Origin: Solitalea lacus
GTDB taxonomy: Bacteria; Bacteroidota; Bacteroidia; Sphingobacteriales; Sphingobacteriaceae
Assembly: GCF_022014595.1 (NCBI RefSeq)
Contig: NZ_CP091740.1
Span: forward strand, 1,786,200-1,850,199
Length of the DNA: 64,000 nt
Direction: 5' to 3'
A model generated the notes under the pieces. The model searched no databases. It saw nothing but the letters and a program-made list of their open reading frames with translations, and was not told the DNA's origin. The first letter of the stretch is position 1, and the number at the start of each line of letters is the position of its first letter. Positions 61,361-64,000 of the stretch are shown here, in pieces. The position numbers and the translations under genes are program-made.

Positions 61361-61411
61361 TAATCCATCAATTAGTTGGACAATCCATCAAAATAGCTAT
61401 ATAATCCATTT
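61361..61411. repeat. Three phased direct repeats (YAATCCATYW core)
   Basis: TAATCCATCA (61361), CAATCCATCA (61381) and TAATCCATTT (61402) occur with spacings of 20 and 21 bases, i.e. two DNA turns, so all would face the same side of the helix. This layout is that of a cooperative regulator or iteron-type site. The binding protein is unknown. Confidence 0.5.
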
Positions 61412-61478
61412 TTGTGTTAGAAATAAAAGATTGTTTTGCGTATGAAAAAATCACACATATTTAACCTATAGTATTATT

Positions 61479-62158
61479 ATGAAAATTTTACATTATTCCT
61501 GTGGTCTATTGATTTTATTATCAACTTTAAGTTCATGTGAAAAAGAACCTCTCAGTGATTTAAAGGTTTCTATATCAGAAAAAAAAGATCAGAGTTAAAA
61601 GCTTTTGTCAAATATTTGGATGGATTACCGAATGATAGTTTAAGGAGGGAAGCCATTAATAAAAAATATCCCGTTCGAAAAAATAACTTTATCAAAAATG
61701 TCGAATCTACTGAAGACCCTACTGCTGAAGAACTCGCATCTTGTGGTGAGGGGTATGAATTTCAAACTGAAAGAGAATATTATAGTGGACAGGTAGGAGG
61801 TTTTCAAATTGATGCAGAAGATCCTAATGGCCAAACATATCGAGCCCGTTGGGGAGTATGGACGCAAAGTCAATGTCTCTGGTATATTGATTCTTATGAA
61901 AGATTTGTACTTTATACCCAATATGGAAACGAAAGAATTCAAGATAGCGAGCACTTGTACTCCGTTCTATTAGGTTTTAATAATTATGTAAATTGGACAG
62001 AACTGGAACATTTTCATCAACGTGGATCTTATAGCGCAGTTGTTTATTTGAGAGGAGTCCTTACAGTTAATAAGGATGGTGCATTGCAGTATTCTTCAAT
62101 CAAAGAAAGATCTACTGCTTGTACCATAGAGGATATAAAGAGGGGATTTCGTTACTAA
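61479..62158 (+). pseudogene. Lipoprotein gene split by a frameshift at an A8 tract
   Basis: ATG at 61479-61481 opens a typical lipoprotein signal (MKILHYSCGLLILLSTLSSC, Cys20) and runs KEPLSDLKVSISEKKDQS before TAA. The run of eight A at 61579-61586 lies just before that stop. Reading one base back there continues into ELKAFVKYLDGLPNDSLRREAINKKYPVRKNN... and the long frame to 62158, which by itself begins with an internal ATG at 61616 and lacks any signal. Together they form one lipoprotein of about 226 residues with no recognised family. It is either a real gene expressed by slippage or phase variation, a pseudogene, or a sequencing error. Confidence 0.6.
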
Positions 62159-62227
62159 GTATAGAAAACCAAAGATTTTTAAAGTCTTTGCTTTATTTTT
62201 TAATTCGTTATTATATAATCTTATTTT

Positions 62228-62926
62228 ATGTTTAAATTTTACGGATTTCTATTTTTTTGTTTTGTAGTATATGGTTGTCATTCTCAGCCTTTAAAAACAC
62301 CGCCTAAAAATGGTACTTTAATTGTGAAATATTATTTTTTTGATACAAAAACTAATAAAGAACAGCAAAATACTTTAATTCCTAATACAAAAGTATTGTA
62401 TTATAAAGATTTTATAATTGAACAATATATCCAGACAAAAAATGTAAAAGTAGGCAACTTGGAAACTGTGATTTCTAAAGATTCTTCTTTCTATTTTATT
62501 AATACTGTTTCTGGAAAATGCGACAGGTACACAAGTTTTTCAAGTAATGCTACAAAAGCCGAATCTTTAAAGTGGGAAGACAAACTAATTGGATTAGTTG
62601 GTTTACAAAAAAGTATGAGTCCATCAACATATGGTATTAATGAGCAAACCGCTTTTGCAGATACTTTAATAGACAATAAATTATATAAATTCTGCATACA
62701 TAAAAAACCAACCGACAAAACAATCACTTACTTTGTAAAGAACCAGGTGACAGGCTTACCTATAATGAAATTATTTGATAAAAAATATGGCACATTGGCC
62801 AGAGTAGATAGAATTGAGAATGTCTCAGGATCAATGACCTCAGTAAGATTAGAAATTAAACCAGAGAATCTTACAAAAAATGAGATCCAGGTTTTTGATG
62901 CATGGGAAAAAAAACAAAAAAATTAA
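62228..62926 (+). CDS. Hypothetical lipoprotein, AT-rich
   Basis: The 232-residue product begins with a short lipoprotein-like signal (MFKFYGFLFFCFVVYGCHS, Cys17) and continues as a beta-rich exported protein: NGTLIVKYYFFDTKTNKEQQN, KVLYYKDFIIEQYIQTKNVKV, SSFYFINTVSGKCDRYTSF. Base composition is visibly more AT-rich than that of the core genes to the left. No family or motif is recognised. It follows the split lipoprotein gene by about 70 bases in the same direction and may share its transcript. A terminator follows at 63010-63044. Confidence 0.6.
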   Translation: MFKFYGFLFFCFVVYGCHSQPLKTPPKNGTLIVKYYFFDTKTNKEQQNTLIPNTKVLYYKDFIIEQYIQTKNVKVGNLETVISKDSSFYFINTVSGKCDRYTSFSSNATKAESLKWEDKLIGLVGLQKSMSPSTYGINEQTAFADTLIDNKLYKFCIHKKPTDKTITYFVKNQVTGLPIMKLFDKKYGTLARVDRIENVSGSMTSVRLEIKPENLTKNEIQVFDAWEKKQKN

Positions 62927-63009
62927 ACAAAAACAAAGAATACTTATATCCAAATCGATTAACATTTTCAAGGATATTTATAACAACACCTAATATCTTA
63001 TTATTTAAT

Positions 63010-63044
63010 ATAAAGGCAGTTTCTGAAGACTGCCTTTATTTTTT
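63010..63044 (+). terminator. Intrinsic terminator behind the AT-rich lipoprotein gene
   Basis: Perfect 11-bp arms ATAAAGGCAGT (63010-63020) and ACTGCCTTTAT (63029-63039), followed by six T. Confidence 0.8.
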
Positions 63045-63053
63045 AGTTGTTTA

Positions 63054-63245
63054 TTATAGTTTAATGGTTGCAGGACTGTTCTGAGACGCTTGTCGCCATG
63101 GATGACGCACATAAAAAATCCCCATCCAATTAAGAATGAGACCACATCTACCTATGAAAACACGGTTGGGAACCAGATTGTAATACGAATATGCTGCTTT
63201 TTTTATTATTAGGAAAATGAAAAGCCCAGCGGGAGCCAGGCATTT
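63054..63245 (-). other. Open frame without clear start, possible gene remnant
   Basis: On the minus strand a 63-codon frame between two stops reads protein-like in its second half (NLVPNRVFIGRCGLILNWMG, IFYVRHPWRQ), but it has no start codon before an internal ATG in NWMG. It lies behind the end of the cassette at 63276-64000. It may be a remnant of a repeated element, or chance. Confidence 0.25.
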
Positions 63246-63249
63246 TCAT
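63217..63249 (-). terminator. Hairpin behind the endolysin-spanin cassette
   Basis: Arms ATGAAAA-GCC and GGC-ATTTTCAT with one bulge. On the minus strand a T-rich stretch follows. It lies 27 bases behind the last frame of the cassette. Confidence 0.45.
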
Positions 63250-63275
63250 ACAATTAAACCAAACCTAAATGATAA

Positions 63276-63485
63276 TTAAGATTTATTCTTTTTGAGTTTT
63301 AGCCCGAATTTGATCAGTATCCCAAGTGTTACTATTAAGGAGCAAAAACCTATCCAGTTCCCTAAACTTTTCGGAATATTTGCACCAGCAGTAGTATCTG
63401 CCTGTTTACCTTTAAAACTACCTTTCTTCTGAACGTCAGCCTTTGTTTCGCTTTGGTTATTCTGAATGCTGCTTTTTTGCTCCAT
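63276..63485 (-). CDS. C-terminal membrane-segment frame, candidate spanin part
   Basis: The 69-codon frame begins MEQKSSIQNNQSETKADVQKKG, is rich in Gln, Lys and Ser and ends in one clear membrane helix LGNWIGFCSLIVTLGILIKFG followed by LKLKKNKS. It overlaps the lipoprotein frame at 63362-63772 by 124 bases in the -1 frame. The frame is open back to a stop just behind the A6 tract region, so joining both frames at 63525-63530 would give a lipoprotein with a C-terminal anchor. On its own it would be a small membrane protein of a lysis gene set. It has no homologue I can name. Confidence 0.5.
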   Translation of the reverse strand: MEQKSSIQNNQSETKADVQKKGSFKGKQADTTAGANIPKSLGNWIGFCSLIVTLGILIKFGLKLKKNKS

Positions 63486-63772
63486 TCTGTTTTCCTTTGA
63501 GTTGGAAAGACGTTCTTTAGTTGATTTTTTAATACCGCTTTTACCTTTCCATCAGCATCTCTAAAGCTTTCAAACTCCTGAACTTCACGTTCATAATTAA
63601 CCTGGTTTTTACTCACACTTGCCGAATCAAAAGAAAAGAAATGGTTTACTTCTTTTCTGGAATACGAACTATCTGAAGTGCTGGTTTGCTTTAACTTTTC
63701 ACGGGAGCCGCAAGACCATATTCCTGAGATCAGGAAAAAGGCTAGTATAGACCATATAGTCAATAATCGCAT
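63362..63772 (-). CDS. Lipoprotein frame behind endolysin, candidate spanin N-terminus
   Basis: The product begins with a lipoprotein signal MRLLTIWSILAFFLISGIWSC (Cys21) and continues with Ser/Gln/Lys-rich polar sequence: SREKLKQTSTSDSSYSRKEVNHFF and VNYEREVQEFESFRDADGKVKAV. After the A6 tract (plus-strand T run 63525-63530) the frame becomes very basic and unlike a folded protein (QRLTFRRKVVLKVNRQ), while the -1 frame gives the membrane segment described above. It lies 12 bases behind the stop of the N-acetylmuramidase gene. This gene order and a lipobox N-terminus fit a spanin; the C-terminal 50 residues in this frame may not be the real ones. Confidence 0.5.
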   Translation of the reverse strand: MRLLTIWSILAFFLISGIWSCGSREKLKQTSTSDSSYSRKEVNHFFSFDSASVSKNQVNYEREVQEFESFRDADGKVKAVLKNQLKNVFPTQRKTEWSKKAAFRITKAKQRLTFRRKVVLKVNRQILLLVQIFRKV

Positions 63773-63784
63773 AGTATAGACTAA

Positions 63785-64000
63785 TTAATTAAACAATTCC
63801 TTTGACTGCTGATAAGCATCTTTCAGGCGGTTATCATAATTTAACTTCTTAAACAACGGACCGTTATAACCACGTGCGAAAGTTGCCCAGTCTCTTATCT
63901 GTAAGGCTTTGAACATGGCCGGATTTGACTTAATGAAATTAATTGCTCCTTTGACCTGGTTAAATTCAGATTCTTTAAAGGCATCTATCATAGCATCCAC
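63785..64000 (-). CDS. N-acetylmuramidase-family (phage endolysin type) protein, C-terminal part
   Basis: The 71 residues to the window edge contain the C-terminal pattern of the N-acetylmuramidase family (DUF3380-type): SEFNQVKGAINFIKSNPAMFKALQIRDWATFARGYNGPLFKKLNYDNRLKDAYQQ. The W-A-T-F-A-x-x-Y-N-G block is the most characteristic part. The family cuts the glycan chain of peptidoglycan and is mostly encoded by phages and phage-like elements. The catalytic Glu lies further upstream, outside the window. Downstream, on the same strand, follows the lipoprotein/membrane frame pair, a gene order typical for phage lysis cassettes. Confidence 0.75.
   Translation of the reverse strand: MDAMIDAFKESEFNQVKGAINFIKSNPAMFKALQIRDWATFARGYNGPLFKKLNYDNRLKDAYQQSKELFN

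Noticed and set aside
61616-62158. Independent gene starting at ATG 61616
   Set aside because: The sequence before this ATG continues protein-like in the same frame back to the A8 tract, and an exported-type protein without a signal is unlikely; better seen as the rest of the lipoprotein at 61479.
62902-63084. Plus-strand frame of 60 codons
   Set aside because: Overlaps the end of the lipoprotein gene and reads through its terminator hairpin; AT-rich chance frame.
1-64000. CRISPR arrays, rRNA genes, retron or toxin-antitoxin pairs, complete insertion sequences
   Set aside because: Searched for by eye; no regularly spaced long repeats, no reverse transcriptase, no rRNA-like sequence and no element with two ends were found.

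Overview
The window looks like a chromosomal segment of an AT-rich member of the Bacteroidota, most likely of the Sphingobacteriales (Pedobacter/Solitalea type). This rests on a PorP/SprF-family protein next to a protein with a gliding-motility-type (type IX secretion, type B) C-terminal domain, many Bacteroidota-only families (DUF4468, DUF3822, DUF4230, the alternative GlmU fusion), thioredoxin-like proteins with an N-terminal DUF4369-like domain, weak ribosome binding sites, and promoters of the TTTG-N19/20-TAnnTTTG type. The genus is inference.

Layout. 1-8.3 kb: end of a PAP2 phosphatase, two surface lipoproteins (right-handed beta-helix type and FG-GAP/VCBS type), a DUF4468 protein with a duplicated coiled coil, and the PorP/SprF plus IgGFc-binding/type B CTD pair. 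8.4-25.1 kb: housekeeping genes, namely long-chain acyl-CoA ligase, iscS-iscU-iscA, methylmalonyl-CoA epimerase, an ElaA-type acetyltransferase, L31 type B, the GlmU-like enzyme, tpiA, prmA, mpl, ftsK, a LolA-like carrier and an MBL-fold hydrolase, followed by three small proteins on the minus strand. 25.2-33.1 kb: an RND efflux operon (outer membrane factor, adaptor, pump) behind three TetR-family regulators, one with a clear promoter and overlapping operator-like palindrome. 33.2-39.1 kb: threonine synthase-like enzyme, RidA, coaD, rsmD, DUF3822, an epimerase, a GreA-like protein and a K+ channel. 39.4-47.4 kb: clpB, pyrE and a divergent Nudix gene whose start codons overlap, an integral membrane protein, two tRNA-Leu genes and conserved unknowns. 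47.4-55.2 kb: GH20 hexosaminidase, a RecD-like helicase and sbcD-sbcC. 55.6-60.9 kb: a small outer-membrane barrel, two tandem thioredoxin-like paralogues, a GT-C type glycosyltransferase and a BtuF-like metal-chelate receptor.

61.0-64.0 kb differs from the rest. It starts at the 3' end of a third tRNA-Leu gene, carries a truncated ISAon1-type transposase fragment, visibly more AT-rich lipoprotein genes, a helically phased direct-repeat array, and, at the right edge, a cassette of an N-acetylmuramidase (endolysin type) followed by a lipoprotein frame that overlaps a C-terminal membrane-segment frame. Read across an A6 tract these two frames would give a one-piece spanin-like protein. A second lipoprotein gene nearby is broken, or recoded, at an A8 tract. 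This tRNA-anchored accessory segment is the most unusual part of the window; the rest is mainly core genome. No CRISPR array, rRNA operon, complete insertion sequence or replication origin was seen.
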